Origin: an uncultured Collinsella sp.
GTDB taxonomy: Bacteria > Actinomycetota > Coriobacteriia > Coriobacteriales > Coriobacteriaceae
Assembly: GCA_900541195.1 (NCBI GenBank)
Contig: UQIY01000007.1
Location: 1 to 59,401 of the forward strand
Direction: 5' to 3'
DNA length: 59,401 bases
Shown: positions 32,415-40,251 of the stretch, piece by piece
How the letters are laid out: each line of letters starts with the position of its first letter
How positions within the stretch are numbered: the first letter of the stretch is position 1
Program-made: the position numbers and the translations under genes
Notes under the pieces: model-generated
What the model was told of the DNA's origin: nothing
The model's input: only the letters and a program-made list of their open reading frames with translations
Databases searched by the model: none

Positions 32415-32634
32415 GTTCAACCGGGGCCACACCCGCATCGTTTGTCACCGACGCACACGGAAGGCTGATTCTTGCCTCCTACGGCGCATTTCTGTGACAT
32501 GGGGTCATCTCTCCAAGATACCCGTATTGTCGATGAAGAGTAGACGGCAAACGCAAGACAGGCAGCCAAAGCAGCAGGAGCCTTACACTAAATACGTGAC
32601 TTATTCTTTGCAATCACAATCTCGATAAGTTAAT

Positions 32635-32673
32635 CGAAGCAAAACAACGTAAAATGAAGGTAATTTTGCTTCG
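32635..32673. promoter_or_regulatory. Inverted repeat upstream of GntR/UTRA gene
   Basis: CGAAGCAAAA (32635-32644) and TTTTGCTTCG (32664-32673), perfect 10-bp arms 19 bp apart, ending 18 bp before the start codon. It could be an operator or a 5' UTR hairpin. Confidence 0.5.
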
Positions 32674-32691
32674 AAGTAATCAGGAGAAACT

Positions 32692-33450
32692 GTGACCAAT
32701 CGCGTCAACAATTCACATATTAAAAAGGATTGTCCCACCCCCATCTATATGCAGGTGGTCGACTATCTGCGCGAGAACATCGCCTCGAGAGCTTGGGAGC
32801 AAGCATCCAAAATCCCGTCGGAAGTCGAGCTCATGAGTACGCTCGGCGTCAGCCGCGGCAGCATCAAAAAGGCCATTTCTAAGCTTGTTGACGAGGGCCT
32901 GCTTGAGCAAATTCAGGGAAAGGGAACTTACGTTAAGTCAAAAGACATCTCTTTCCCCCTTACAGAGGGTCTTATCTCTTTCTCCGAATCTCTAATCGAA
33001 CAAGGTCTTTCTTTCGAAACAAGCATTCTCGATTGCGAAATTCGTAAGTCGGACGAAGATATTTCCGGACATCTCGGTATTGTCGAAGGTTCTGACTACC
33101 TTCATCTCGAGCGAGTGCGCAGCGTTGAGGGTGAACCTGTGATGTTCATCGAAAACAACATCAATATGGCGCTTGTCCCAGGTATTGAAACAGCCGACTT
33201 TGTTAACGAAAGTCTCTTTGCAATAATCGAGCGGCTCTCAGGCCACCAGATCGAATACTCAAAGACCTCCTTTGTGGCAAAGCTCGCGGATACCCAACGC
33301 GCGGATGCGCTCGGTCTCTCTACGCAGTCCCCGCTTCTTCAGCAGCTTCAAACAGTCTACTTGGACAATGACTCTGCAATTGAATATGCGCGCGTATGGC
33401 TTAAATCCAGCAGGTTCCAGCTTGGCACCGTTTTTCAGCGCCGCCATTAA
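32692..33450 (+). CDS. GntR/HutC family regulator (UTRA domain), probable polyol island regulator
   Basis: 252 aa. Winged helix about residues 15-85 (PIYMQVVDYLRENIASRAWE, KIPSEVELMSTLGVSRGSIKK, GKGTYVKS) and a C-terminal UTRA effector domain (about 95-245) of the type that senses sugar phosphates. The start is GTG 32692 with AGGAG six bases upstream. It is convergent with the PTS/TIM transcript and separated from it by a perfect bidirectional terminator. GntR/HutC proteins bind palindromes of the GTNTANAC class, and ATAGACGTCTAT sites precede the island's aldolase and HAD transcripts, so it is the best candidate for their regulator, with a phosphorylated polyol as effector (inference). Confidence 0.88.
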   Translation: MTNRVNNSHIKKDCPTPIYMQVVDYLRENIASRAWEQASKIPSEVELMSTLGVSRGSIKKAISKLVDEGLLEQIQGKGTYVKSKDISFPLTEGLISFSESLIEQGLSFETSILDCEIRKSDEDISGHLGIVEGSDYLHLERVRSVEGEPVMFIENNINMALVPGIETADFVNESLFAIIERLSGHQIEYSKTSFVAKLADTQRADALGLSTQSPLLQQLQTVYLDNDSAIEYARVWLKSSRFQLGTVFQRRH

Positions 33451-33495
33451 AACTCTTGAGAGCGGCGGCATTGCGCCTAACATAATTCCAAAACG

Positions 33496-33527
33496 CAAAA
33501 AGGCGAACCCGTGGGTTCGCCTTTTTG
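33496..33527. terminator. Bidirectional terminator GntR / TIM
   Basis: Perfect palindrome CAAAAAGGCGAACCC/GGGTTCGCCTTTTTG separated by two bases; T-runs on both strands. Confidence 0.9.
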
Positions 33528-33536
33528 TAAACGGTT

Positions 33537-34211
33537 TTAGTCCAGCGCGTCAAACAGCTCCGTAAGCAACGCTGCCCTGTCGTCCGTAATCGCCAGGGCA
33601 CTCGAAATGCCGGTACCTTGCGCGCCAAGTCCAATCAGGCGACGAACGTCGCCTCCGCACCTGATTCCCGCTCCCTCCATGATAACGATGTCGGGATTGA
33701 TGGACCGTACGGCAGCGATGGTCTCTGCGATGTAATCATCGCCGCTTGTATGGCCGGTTCCCACAAGGCTGCTCGGCTCGCAAAGAATCACGTCCGGGTC
33801 CATCGCCGCAACCGCTTTGGACTCTGTCACGCTATCGGCTGCAACAATGGTTAGAATCTCAAGCTCACGAGCGCGATCGATCGTTGCCGCCAACTTATCA
33901 ACGGTCAGGGGGTGTGCCGTGTGATTTAGAAAGACAGCTTGAACTCCCGCGCTCTTAAGCGACTCAAGAGGTGTCAGTCCCATTCCTTTTCCGTCACCGA
34001 CAAGATCGGCATGCTGCGCTGTGGGAATTGCAAATTTCAAATCCTTCGCAACTGCGCAGAGCTCGGGAACGGGAGCAGTCCAAAAAATCGAATGATCTCG
34101 ATCTTTTGCGATTTCATCCGTAAGATGAGCCGCTGCAATTGAATCGTCCGCAAGCAAATAGGTCTTAGGACTGACTGTGAAAAGTGGCAGTTTTAAATCG
34201 GAACGTTTCAT
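33537..34211 (-). CDS. Triosephosphate isomerase, archaeal-type
   Basis: 224 aa TIM barrel. Active-site residues of TIM are all in place: the N-terminal lysine in VSPKTY (about residue 16), the electrophilic His in FLNHTAHP, and the general-base Glu in CEPSSLVGTG; the phosphate loop lies in MEGAGIRCGGDVRRLIGLGA and GTGISSAL. Length (about 225 versus 250) and the EPxxLxGTG pattern are those of the archaeal/short TIM branch, not of the glycolytic bacterial enzyme. As the last gene of the PTS transcript it would convert dihydroxyacetone phosphate from the aldolase into glyceraldehyde-3-phosphate. ATG 34211 has AAGGA upstream. A housekeeping tpiA is expected elsewhere in the chromosome. Confidence 0.85.
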   Translation of the reverse strand: MKRSDLKLPLFTVSPKTYLLADDSIAAAHLTDEIAKDRDHSIFWTAPVPELCAVAKDLKFAIPTAQHADLVGDGKGMGLTPLESLKSAGVQAVFLNHTAHPLTVDKLAATIDRARELEILTIVAADSVTESKAVAAMDPDVILCEPSSLVGTGHTSGDDYIAETIAAVRSINPDIVIMEGAGIRCGGDVRRLIGLGAQGTGISSALAITDDRAALLTELFDALD

Positions 34212-34259
34212 GAGAACACGTCCTTTCCGACTAATACATGGCCTGCCATACCGAGCGAT

Positions 34260-34612
34260 TTAGCCGTTGAAGCTAATCTCGATGCCGGTTTCCAGCTTGG
34301 GAAGCACGCTTGGTGTCACGAGAACCGTTCCAGGAAGCAGCTCTCGCTCGCCATCGAACGCAATAGTTAGATGACCGAGCCCTCCCATGTTCTCGTTCGC
34401 AGCTTCACCAAACTCCTTAATCGTGTAGACCTGATCGCCGATGGAAATGGTGCCGCCCTCAGCAAGCACGTTATCCTCTGTAGGAGTTCCATCGTGAACG
34501 ACGCAGTGTCGCGCAACTCTGCAGGAGCGGTCGGGCCAAACAGGACCACCATCTTCTCGTTGAGAAGCTCCTCAACAAACGAGCCGATCTCAGTGACCTT
34601 AACCTTGTACAT
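34260..34612 (-). pseudogene. gutA: PTS glucitol/sorbitol EIIA, one-base frameshift
   Basis: Two overlapping frames together make one EIIA(Gut) of about 117 residues. The first frame gives MYKVKVTEIGSFVEELLNEK and VLFGPTAPAELRD; the second begins CVVHDGTPTEDNVLAEGG and continues through VYTIKEFGE, MGGLGHLTIAFDG and LLPGTVLVTP to SFNG. The phosphorylated His is in the CVVHDG segment, after the break. The break lies at about 34506-34507 (minus strand GAC-AC-TGC, where family alignment predicts three bases between GAC and TGC), so one base is missing. The total length of 353 bp is one short of 118 codons. No slippery heptamer is seen, so a mutation or sequencing error is more likely than programmed frameshifting. 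If real, the PTS lacks its own EIIA. Confidence 0.82.
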
Positions 34613-34631
34613 TTGATTTCTCCTATCTTTG

Positions 34632-35015
34632 TTACGCCGCAGGCGCAGTCATTGACCTGTCGATAACACGAATAGCCTGGGCAAAAGCATCGTGATAGCT
34701 TTCGTTGGCCAGATGGTCTAGGGCGGTCTCGATATTCAACCCCAACATCTCGCTCATCTCCGAAAACTCCGGTTTGAGGGAAAGCCCTTTGAGCTCATAG
34801 CAACCGTTAATCACGCCGTCATGATCAGTCAAGATCATCACAAACGCCTTTCGGCTAAAACTCACCTTGCACATACCCGTGCCCAAGTATCCCTCATGAT
34901 CGCGAGCGCGCTCATGGATGAGAACACGCACCCTCTTCCAATAGCGATACTGGGTGAATGTTCCTGCAAGCCATACAAGAATAAAGAAGGCTATTGTAAT
35001 GAGCGCGTTGAGCAT
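34632..35015 (-). CDS. gutM: GutM family protein (glucitol operon activator-like)
   Basis: 127 aa. An N-terminal membrane segment (residues 3-20, LITIAFFILVWLAG) is followed by a cytoplasmic region with GYLGTGMCKVSFSRKAFVMI and CYELKGLSLKPEFSEM, the pattern of GutM/SrlM. In E. coli GutM was described as an activator of the glucitol operon, but the membrane segment makes direct DNA binding doubtful. Its position between the EIIBC and EIIA genes of the same operon supports the call. The ATG lies 30 bp after the EIIBC stop codon. Confidence 0.82.
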   Translation of the reverse strand: MLNALITIAFFILVWLAGTFTQYRYWKRVRVLIHERARDHEGYLGTGMCKVSFSRKAFVMILTDHDGVINGCYELKGLSLKPEFSEMSEMLGLNIETALDHLANESYHDAFAQAIRVIDRSMTAPAA

Positions 35016-35045
35016 AGCGGGCCTTTCCCTCTTAAAGCATTCAGT

Positions 35046-36065
35046 TTACAGGCCAAAGGACAGTACGTAGGCGAGAATAATCTGGATCGGGGTGGTAATC
35101 AACTTACCAAACAGGAATGCAGGGTAACCGATTTCGATCGTCTCGGGCTTTGCCTCCATGAGAGTCATGCCAACGGGAGCAAAGTCGGAACCAACCTGGC
35201 AGTTGACGGCAAAGAAGCCGGGAAGGGCAAAGTTGGCGGGAATCGTGCCGTTGGCGATTTGGTTGCCAACAAGAACAGAAAGCACAGAAGCGATGATTGC
35301 GCCCGGGCAGATCAACGGCGAAAGGAACGGGATTGAGCAGAACATGCCAATTGCCAGCATACCGGGCAGCGAGCCCGCAAGCGGAGTGAGAACGCCGGCG
35401 AGAACGTTCGCGAAACCCGTGTAGTTAATAATGCCGATCAACACCGAGACAAACGCCATAAAGGGGATGATATTGCGGATAACGTCATTCACGGTATCAC
35501 GTGCAGCCTGATAGATGATGCTGATGACGCGACCAACGCCGGTGCCGATCTTAGAGACAACGTCCATAACCCCGTTAGACTGTTTGGACGCAAGCTCGGC
35601 ACGTCCCTCGGCAATCTTTGCGTGAACGTTTTCCTTCGTCGTCTCCTCGTATGCCTTTTCGGTCTTTACCGGCTCAGCGGGAACATCCGCGGCATCGACA
35701 AGAGCGATGCAATCGGGATTGACATCGGACGCAAAGAGATCCTCGGTGATGAACTGTGCCAGAGGGCCAGACGGGGAACCAGGTTTGATGTTCAGCGTCT
35801 TAAGGCCCATCTTGGGATAAGTGCCGCAGCGGGCCACGCCAGCGCAGTCGATAACAACAGCGCATGCCTGATCGGTCTCGATCGGGTCCTTAAACTGGTC
35901 GTGCGCCTCGGCGCCGGTAAGCTCCGCGATGCGAAGGGCAACCGGGCTGATTCCGCCCAGGGTCACGCTCAGAACATAGGGCTTTTCGGCCGTGGGGGTA
36001 ATGATAAGGGGTCCGCCCCAACCGTTGCCGCCGTGGGACGCCTTTACGCTTTTGAATTCACTCAT
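35046..36065 (-). CDS. srlE: PTS glucitol/sorbitol-specific EIIBC subunit
   Basis: 339 aa. The N-terminal EIIB domain (about 1-160) includes GGNGWGGPL and DCAGVARCGTYPKMG, with the phospho-accepting cysteine in RCG; a charged linker (about 125-165) leads to the membrane EIIC' half with VNDVIRNIIPFMAFVSVLIG, GMLAIGMFCSIPFLSPLICP and VNCQVGSDFAPVG, all characteristic of the Gut family. It transfers phosphate from EIIA to the incoming polyol together with the separate EIIC gene upstream. ATG 36065 follows the EIIC stop by 29 bp. Confidence 0.93.
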   Translation of the reverse strand: MSEFKSVKASHGGNGWGGPLIITPTAEKPYVLSVTLGGISPVALRIAELTGAEAHDQFKDPIETDQACAVVIDCAGVARCGTYPKMGLKTLNIKPGSPSGPLAQFITEDLFASDVNPDCIALVDAADVPAEPVKTEKAYEETTKENVHAKIAEGRAELASKQSNGVMDVVSKIGTGVGRVISIIYQAARDTVNDVIRNIIPFMAFVSVLIGIINYTGFANVLAGVLTPLAGSLPGMLAIGMFCSIPFLSPLICPGAIIASVLSVLVGNQIANGTIPANFALPGFFAVNCQVGSDFAPVGMTLMEAKPETIEIGYPAFLFGKLITTPIQIILAYVLSFGL

Positions 36066-36094
36066 GATCTAGACTCTCCTTTTGCGCTGAACTA

Positions 36095-36640
36095 CTAGGC
36101 GGCAAGCTTAGCTTCGTTGCGCTTCTTCATGATGAGGTACAGCTTCTCGGTGACGATGCCCTTGATCAGGCAAACGATCAGGCCAACGACGAGGAAGCGG
36201 ATAGCAAGCTCAGAGGAGTTCTTCCCCAGCGCCTCGTAGCCAGCCGAGATGCCAAGCCAAACAAAAAGCTCGGACGAGTTGGCGTGCGGGAAAAGACCGA
36301 CGATGGGATGCATCATGGACACGACTGCATCGTAGAATGCAGGTTTATAGTCCTCCTCGACAAATACACCAAAGGTGTACGCCATCGGGTTGCAGAGGAA
36401 GAAGGTACAAAGGAATGGAATGAGGGTATAGCGGAGAACTGCATATTTGGTGCACTTCTTCATGAACCCATAGACACGCTCCTCGCCAATCAGCTGGATG
36501 ATTGCCTTGATCGTAAGGATCAGGCAAATCAGCATGGGGATCATGCCCGTGATAAACGAGGCAAACTGCTCGCCCGCAGCATTAAAAAGGCCGGTAAAGC
36601 CCTCCGCAAGGAAGATAAGGAAATCGTTTACTGCTCCCAT
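36095..36640 (-). CDS. srlA: PTS glucitol/sorbitol-specific EIIC subunit
   Basis: 181 aa integral membrane protein, typical SrlA/GutA-C length. Segments FLIFLAEGFTGLFNAAGEQF, MIPMLICLILTIKAIIQLIG, LCNPMAYTFGVFVEEDYKPA and ISAGYEALGKNSSELAIRFL match the family. ATG 36640 is chosen because AAGGAG lies seven bases upstream; an ATG two codons earlier is too close to it. First gene of the PTS transcript, with a degenerate copy of the island operator about 95 bp upstream (36732-36750). Confidence 0.93.
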   Translation of the reverse strand: MGAVNDFLIFLAEGFTGLFNAAGEQFASFITGMIPMLICLILTIKAIIQLIGEERVYGFMKKCTKYAVLRYTLIPFLCTFFLCNPMAYTFGVFVEEDYKPAFYDAVVSMMHPIVGLFPHANSSELFVWLGISAGYEALGKNSSELAIRFLVVGLIVCLIKGIVTEKLYLIMKKRNEAKLAA

Positions 36641-36731
36641 TTTCATTCTCCTTAATTGATGTTCGTTACTGCTATCGTCCTACCTGAGCGCCCGCTCCTC
36701 CCCTTTCATTCGGCCATATACGCTCATGGTT

Positions 36732-36750
36732 GTCTACGGTCGTCTATATA
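36732..36750. promoter_or_regulatory. Degenerate island operator before PTS genes
   Basis: GTCTAC-GGTC-GTCTATATA: on the minus strand TATAGACGAC then GTAGAC, a diverged form of the ATAGACGTCTAT site found upstream of the aldolase and HAD genes. Confidence 0.4.
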
Positions 36751-36824
36751 TTACAAAGCGACCGCCTTCTGAGTTTTGCCCTTGCATTCCTTTCGGTGAA
36801 TGGTTGGTTTTGTAGGGCAAACGG

Positions 36825-38300
36825 CTATGCGCTCTTTAGCTCATAGATGTTTTCTAATGCCTTAAATATGCGCATATACCTGTCAAAACGCACATTGTAT
36901 ATCTCGTGGACTTTGTCGCTTTTTTCAACGGAATCTAGCCTTTTGCAGACCCCAGCGGCAACATCGGCCAAATCTTGTCCGCAAGAAGCTGAAAGCGCTA
37001 GCAATGCCGCGCCCTGACCGGCACCGGACGATTCCATACGCACTAAATCGATTCCCAACACGTTTGAGAGCGTTTGCGCCCAAAAATCGTTCTTAGCCCC
37101 TCCGCCAACAAGCCTAATGCCGAACCACTCCTGCGAATGGTTCACGGATTCCTTGAGTTCCCTGAGGGCATATGCCGTGCCCTCCATAAGTGCCCTCTCA
37201 AGCTCCGAACGCGTCGTGTCAAGGTCAAGCCCCAAAAAGGCACCTCGAACCGACGGGCAACCGTGCAAGACCTTTTCCCCCGACAGATGCGGATAGAACA
37301 TGAGGTCCCTCATGTCGTAGAAAGGATCCTCAACGGCCTTGTCCTCGAGATCGTAGGAGTCGCTGTCTAGAATCTGCCCGTACCACCACTCCTTAGCTCC
37401 GCCACACGACCTAATACTGAGCTGGACTTGCGTCTTAAGGGTATTACCCCATTTAAACAATACGGGCTTACCAACATCTGGAAGTTCAACCCCTTCTGCC
37501 GAATACATCAGCACACCGCTTGTGCCAAGCGAAATGGTGGGAATGCCTTCCAGGAGGCAGCCCGTACAAATCGCCGCTGCAGGATTATCGCCCGTTCCCC
37601 TTACAATCGATGCATCTGCAGGAATTCCTGTCTCGGCAGAAGCCCTTTCGCTGACGAACCCGATAACCTTGTCGGAAGGCTCGACAGCGGGTAGCAATGA
37701 CCTAGGAACCCCAAAATGCTCACAAACCTCGTCAATCCAAGTTTGCTTCTTATTATCGAAAAGCCCCGTTGTCGACGCTCCGCAATAGTCCATGCCGGGA
37801 TGTCCGCCAAACTTGAGAGCGATCCAATCCGAAACCGAAAGGAATACCTCGCTCTTGGAAAGAGCAGCTGGGTTGTTCTTAGCCATCCATGCAAGGTTCA
37901 TTGCCGGAACCCCAGTTGAGAGGAAGCTGGCAACCTGGGGAAGACCTACAGCTAACGCCCACTGCTTCTCATCAAAAACAGTGTCAATCGTGCGTTGATC
38001 ATTCCACATTATCGCCGGACATGTCGGAACCCCAGCAGCATCAACCAGCACCGTCGTATGCATTTGCCCGGTGGCCCCAACGCCCTTAATTAGAGACAGG
38101 TCGACCTTCTCCCCAAGCAAGGCGCACGCCGAACAAACGGCATCCCACCATATCCCGGGTTCAATCTCTCTCCAACCGGGATGAGGCTCAGAGCATTCGT
38201 AAGCCTCGCTTGCAGTTGCGACAACTTTTCCACTTTCATCAATGCACGTAAGCTTCACCGATGACGTGCCAACATCGACACCAAGGTAGAGCGCGCCCAT
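36825..38300 (-). CDS. FGGY-family carbohydrate kinase (xylulokinase-like)
   Basis: 491 aa sugar kinase of the XylB branch. Domain I begins LGVDVGTSSVKLTCID with the phosphate-1 loop; GQMHTTVLVD (about 81-90), IMWNDQRT and the substrate loop MDYCGASTTGLFD fit xylulokinase; domain II has the ATP site GTGDNPAAAICTG, SLGTSGVLM, RLVGGGAKNDFWAQTLSNVL and GAGQGAALLA. ATG 38300 has GAGG five bases upstream; an ATG five codons earlier is weaker. It probably phosphorylates a ketose formed from the imported polyol. Xylulose is the family default, but a ketohexose at C1 is equally possible given the adjacent aldolase. It follows the aldolase gene by about 30 bp in the same transcript. Confidence 0.85.
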   Translation of the reverse strand: MGALYLGVDVGTSSVKLTCIDESGKVVATASEAYECSEPHPGWREIEPGIWWDAVCSACALLGEKVDLSLIKGVGATGQMHTTVLVDAAGVPTCPAIMWNDQRTIDTVFDEKQWALAVGLPQVASFLSTGVPAMNLAWMAKNNPAALSKSEVFLSVSDWIALKFGGHPGMDYCGASTTGLFDNKKQTWIDEVCEHFGVPRSLLPAVEPSDKVIGFVSERASAETGIPADASIVRGTGDNPAAAICTGCLLEGIPTISLGTSGVLMYSAEGVELPDVGKPVLFKWGNTLKTQVQLSIRSCGGAKEWWYGQILDSDSYDLEDKAVEDPFYDMRDLMFYPHLSGEKVLHGCPSVRGAFLGLDLDTTRSELERALMEGTAYALRELKESVNHSQEWFGIRLVGGGAKNDFWAQTLSNVLGIDLVRMESSGAGQGAALLALSASCGQDLADVAAGVCKRLDSVEKSDKVHEIYNVRFDRYMRIFKALENIYELKSA

Positions 38301-38330
38301 TTTCGCCTCATCCATATCTATAATTCCGCT

Positions 38331-39173
38331 TTACTCAGCGATGCCGTTGATGGCGCGGGTCGTTTTGTAGGCAACAGCCGCAACGGCTTCTCGAGCATCG
38401 ATTAGCACCTTGGCAAGATTGTGCTCATTGTTGTTTGCCTCATACGCCTTGCCAACAGTTGTGATGTAGGCCTTGCGCAGGTCGCTTGCGATATTGATCT
38501 TGGACATCTTGTGCGGCTGCATCGCATGGATGGTCTCGTAGGGAATTCCCGAGCCGCCATGAAGAACGAGGGGACACGGAGATACCTCTGCAAGCTTCTC
38601 AAGCAGCGGCAAATCGATGCGCGGCTCATCTTCGAGGCCATGAACATTACCGATGGACACGGCCAGCAAATCACAGCCCGTGCGCTCTACGAACTCACAA
38701 ACCTGATCCGGGTCGGTCTTAAGATCCGCCTCGGAAACATGATCGTCCTCCTTGCCCTTGATGGCGCCAAGCTCCGCCTCGACGGGCACGCCATAGCAAT
38801 GGCAATAGTCGACCGCCTGGCGCGAGAAGCGAATGTTCTCTTCAAAGGAAAGCGCGGCACCGTCGATCATGACAGAGGTGAAGCCAGCCTGGACCGCCTG
38901 GCGTACGTCCTCGAGCGTCTTGCCGTGATCGAGATGCAGACACGTGGGAACGATATAATCCTCCGCCGCGCGCTTTACGATGGATGCGATCATGCCGTAA
39001 TCGGACAGCTTGACGTTAGTAGGGGCGATCTGAAGAATACCCGGCATCCCGGCCCTCTGTAATCCATCCAGGATACCCAAGGTCATCTCCATGTTCGTCG
39101 TGTTATATGCGGGAAGGAGCCATCCGTTCTTGCGTGCAATCTGGATCAGCTCAGTCGAAGTTACAACTGCCAT
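38331..39173 (-). CDS. Class II ketose-(bis)phosphate aldolase
   Basis: 280 aa zinc aldolase of the FbaA/GatY/KbaY family. The catalytic Asp and zinc His are in CLHLDHGKTLED (about 78-89), further zinc ligands in AVSIGNVHGLED and LVLHGGSGIP, and the phosphate loop in KINIASDLRKAYI. It would cleave a ketose phosphate to dihydroxyacetone phosphate plus an aldehyde. Substrate (fructose-, tagatose- or other 1,6-bisphosphate, or a ketose-1-phosphate) cannot be fixed from sequence. ATG 39173 has GGAGGAATC directly upstream. First gene of the transcript that includes the FGGY kinase, with two operator sites upstream. Confidence 0.9.
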   Translation of the reverse strand: MAVVTSTELIQIARKNGWLLPAYNTTNMEMTLGILDGLQRAGMPGILQIAPTNVKLSDYGMIASIVKRAAEDYIVPTCLHLDHGKTLEDVRQAVQAGFTSVMIDGAALSFEENIRFSRQAVDYCHCYGVPVEAELGAIKGKEDDHVSEADLKTDPDQVCEFVERTGCDLLAVSIGNVHGLEDEPRIDLPLLEKLAEVSPCPLVLHGGSGIPYETIHAMQPHKMSKINIASDLRKAYITTVGKAYEANNNEHNLAKVLIDAREAVAAVAYKTTRAINGIAE

Positions 39174-39229
39174 GATTCCTCCAACCGGGTTACGGCAATT
39201 CGAGTTGAGTTTTCGTTCCAGATACTTAT

Positions 39230-39263
39230 ATAGACGTCTATGTACCTGTTTATAGACGACTAT
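39230..39263. promoter_or_regulatory. Double operator before aldolase-kinase transcript
   Basis: ATAGACGTCTAT (39230-39241, perfect palindrome) and ATAGACGACTAT (39252-39263), centres 22 bp apart (about two helical turns), both extended by TATA. They lie 57-90 bp upstream of the aldolase start. Confidence 0.65.
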
Positions 39264-39307
39264 ATACCTTTTTGATTTATGCGCAAAGCACTAAATACCG
39301 CAAATCG

Positions 39308-39342
39308 AAAAAAGGGGCTGTCGAGAAGCACTCGACAGCCCC
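39308..39342 (-). terminator. Terminator of HAD phosphatase gene
   Basis: Perfect stem GGGGCTGTCGAG/CTCGACAGCCCC with a 5-nt loop; the minus strand ends in six T. It separates the HAD transcript from the aldolase promoter. Confidence 0.9.
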
Positions 39343-39357
39343 TTTCATTTGACATGC

Positions 39358-40014
39358 TTACCCCAGCGCCCCATTTGCCAGCATATCGGTAACGTCATTT
39401 AGGCTCGAAACTATTGCCGTGGCCAATCTTTCCATCTCATCTGTTGGCTCAGAGAGATCGGGGACCATGACAGTGCAAAATCCTCCTGCAAATCCCGCAC
39501 GCACCCCGTTATAGGAATCCTCTAAAACGAGGGATTTCTGCGGCGAAGCTCCTAGCTCATCCGCCGCTTTCAAAAAGACGTCTGGATAAGGCTTGGCGTG
39601 TTCGACCTCAATACCAGAGACGATCGAATCGAAATAAGGGAGTATTCCTCCCCTTATCAAATTTGCCTCGATCATTTTTCTGCTCGATGATGAAGCAACT
39701 GCCATCGGAATTCCCTCAGCCTGAAGATAGTCGAGAAGCCGATCTAATCCGGGTTTCTTCTCTGCGCCCTGAGCCAGCGCTTCATGCGCTATTTCGTAAA
39801 AACGGTCAACAAACGCTTGAGAATCGACCTCATCACCATACCACTCGCGAATAATGGACACCGCTTCAGATCCATTGGTGCCACGCATGGCGTCCGCAAG
39901 ACCCTCTTTGCATTCAACCTCAAACTCAATTGCGGTTTTGGGCCAGCAGGAAGCCCAAATCGGCTCAATATCGAACATGAGCCCGTCCATATCGAAGATA
40001 ACCGCCTCGAACAT
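39358..40014 (-). CDS. HAD family phosphatase of polyol island
   Basis: 218 aa HAD-IA hydrolase. Motif I FDMDGLMFDIEP (residues 7-18) has the two catalytic aspartates, then a four-helix cap; motif II SSSSRK, motif III HAKPYPDVFL and motif IV LVLEDSYNG are intact. ATG 40014 has GGAGGCAGT upstream. It forms its own transcript with an island operator in front (40032-40043) and a terminator behind. A sugar- or polyol-phosphate phosphatase role is inferred from co-regulation: it could remove the PTS-added phosphate or relieve sugar-phosphate stress. Confidence 0.86.
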   Translation of the reverse strand: MFEAVIFDMDGLMFDIEPIWASCWPKTAIEFEVECKEGLADAMRGTNGSEAVSIIREWYGDEVDSQAFVDRFYEIAHEALAQGAEKKPGLDRLLDYLQAEGIPMAVASSSSRKMIEANLIRGGILPYFDSIVSGIEVEHAKPYPDVFLKAADELGASPQKSLVLEDSYNGVRAGFAGGFCTVMVPDLSEPTDEMERLATAIVSSLNDVTDMLANGALG

Positions 40015-40031
40015 ACTGCCTCCTAGTTCAA

Positions 40032-40043
40032 ATAGACGTCTAT
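40032..40043. promoter_or_regulatory. Operator before HAD phosphatase gene
   Basis: Perfect palindrome ATAGACGTCTAT followed by ATAC, 18 bp upstream of the start codon; the same 12-mer as at 39230. Confidence 0.6.
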
Positions 40044-40135
40044 ATACGTTTATTCTATCAAAGGAGACCTATCTTTCGCGACGGCATGAAAGGAGACGGG
40101 CCCAGTAAAAGCCGGCAGGCACCTCTCCCACCAAA

Positions 40136-40172
40136 AACCACCACGATGGGGACTATTCCCATCGTGGTGGTT
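40136..40172. repeat. GGGGAC-core hairpin repeat with CCACCAC stem
   Basis: AACCACCACGATGGG (40136-40150) pairs perfectly with CCCATCGTGGTGGTT (40158-40172) around GACTATT. The stem resembles the element at 25885-25925; it may also serve as terminator of the EF-G-like gene, though no T-run follows. Confidence 0.65.
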
Positions 40173-40251
40173 GCCCTACATCGATCTACTTGGCGTGGCA
40201 CTTCCAGAGCGGCCCTTGCATCGGCATATATGTTGCAGGCAACGCCACACG

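Noticed and set aside
32490..32525. GTGACATGGGGTCATC as another GGGGACA element
   Set aside because: The motif lacks the GGGAC core and has no paired stem; similarity is probably chance.
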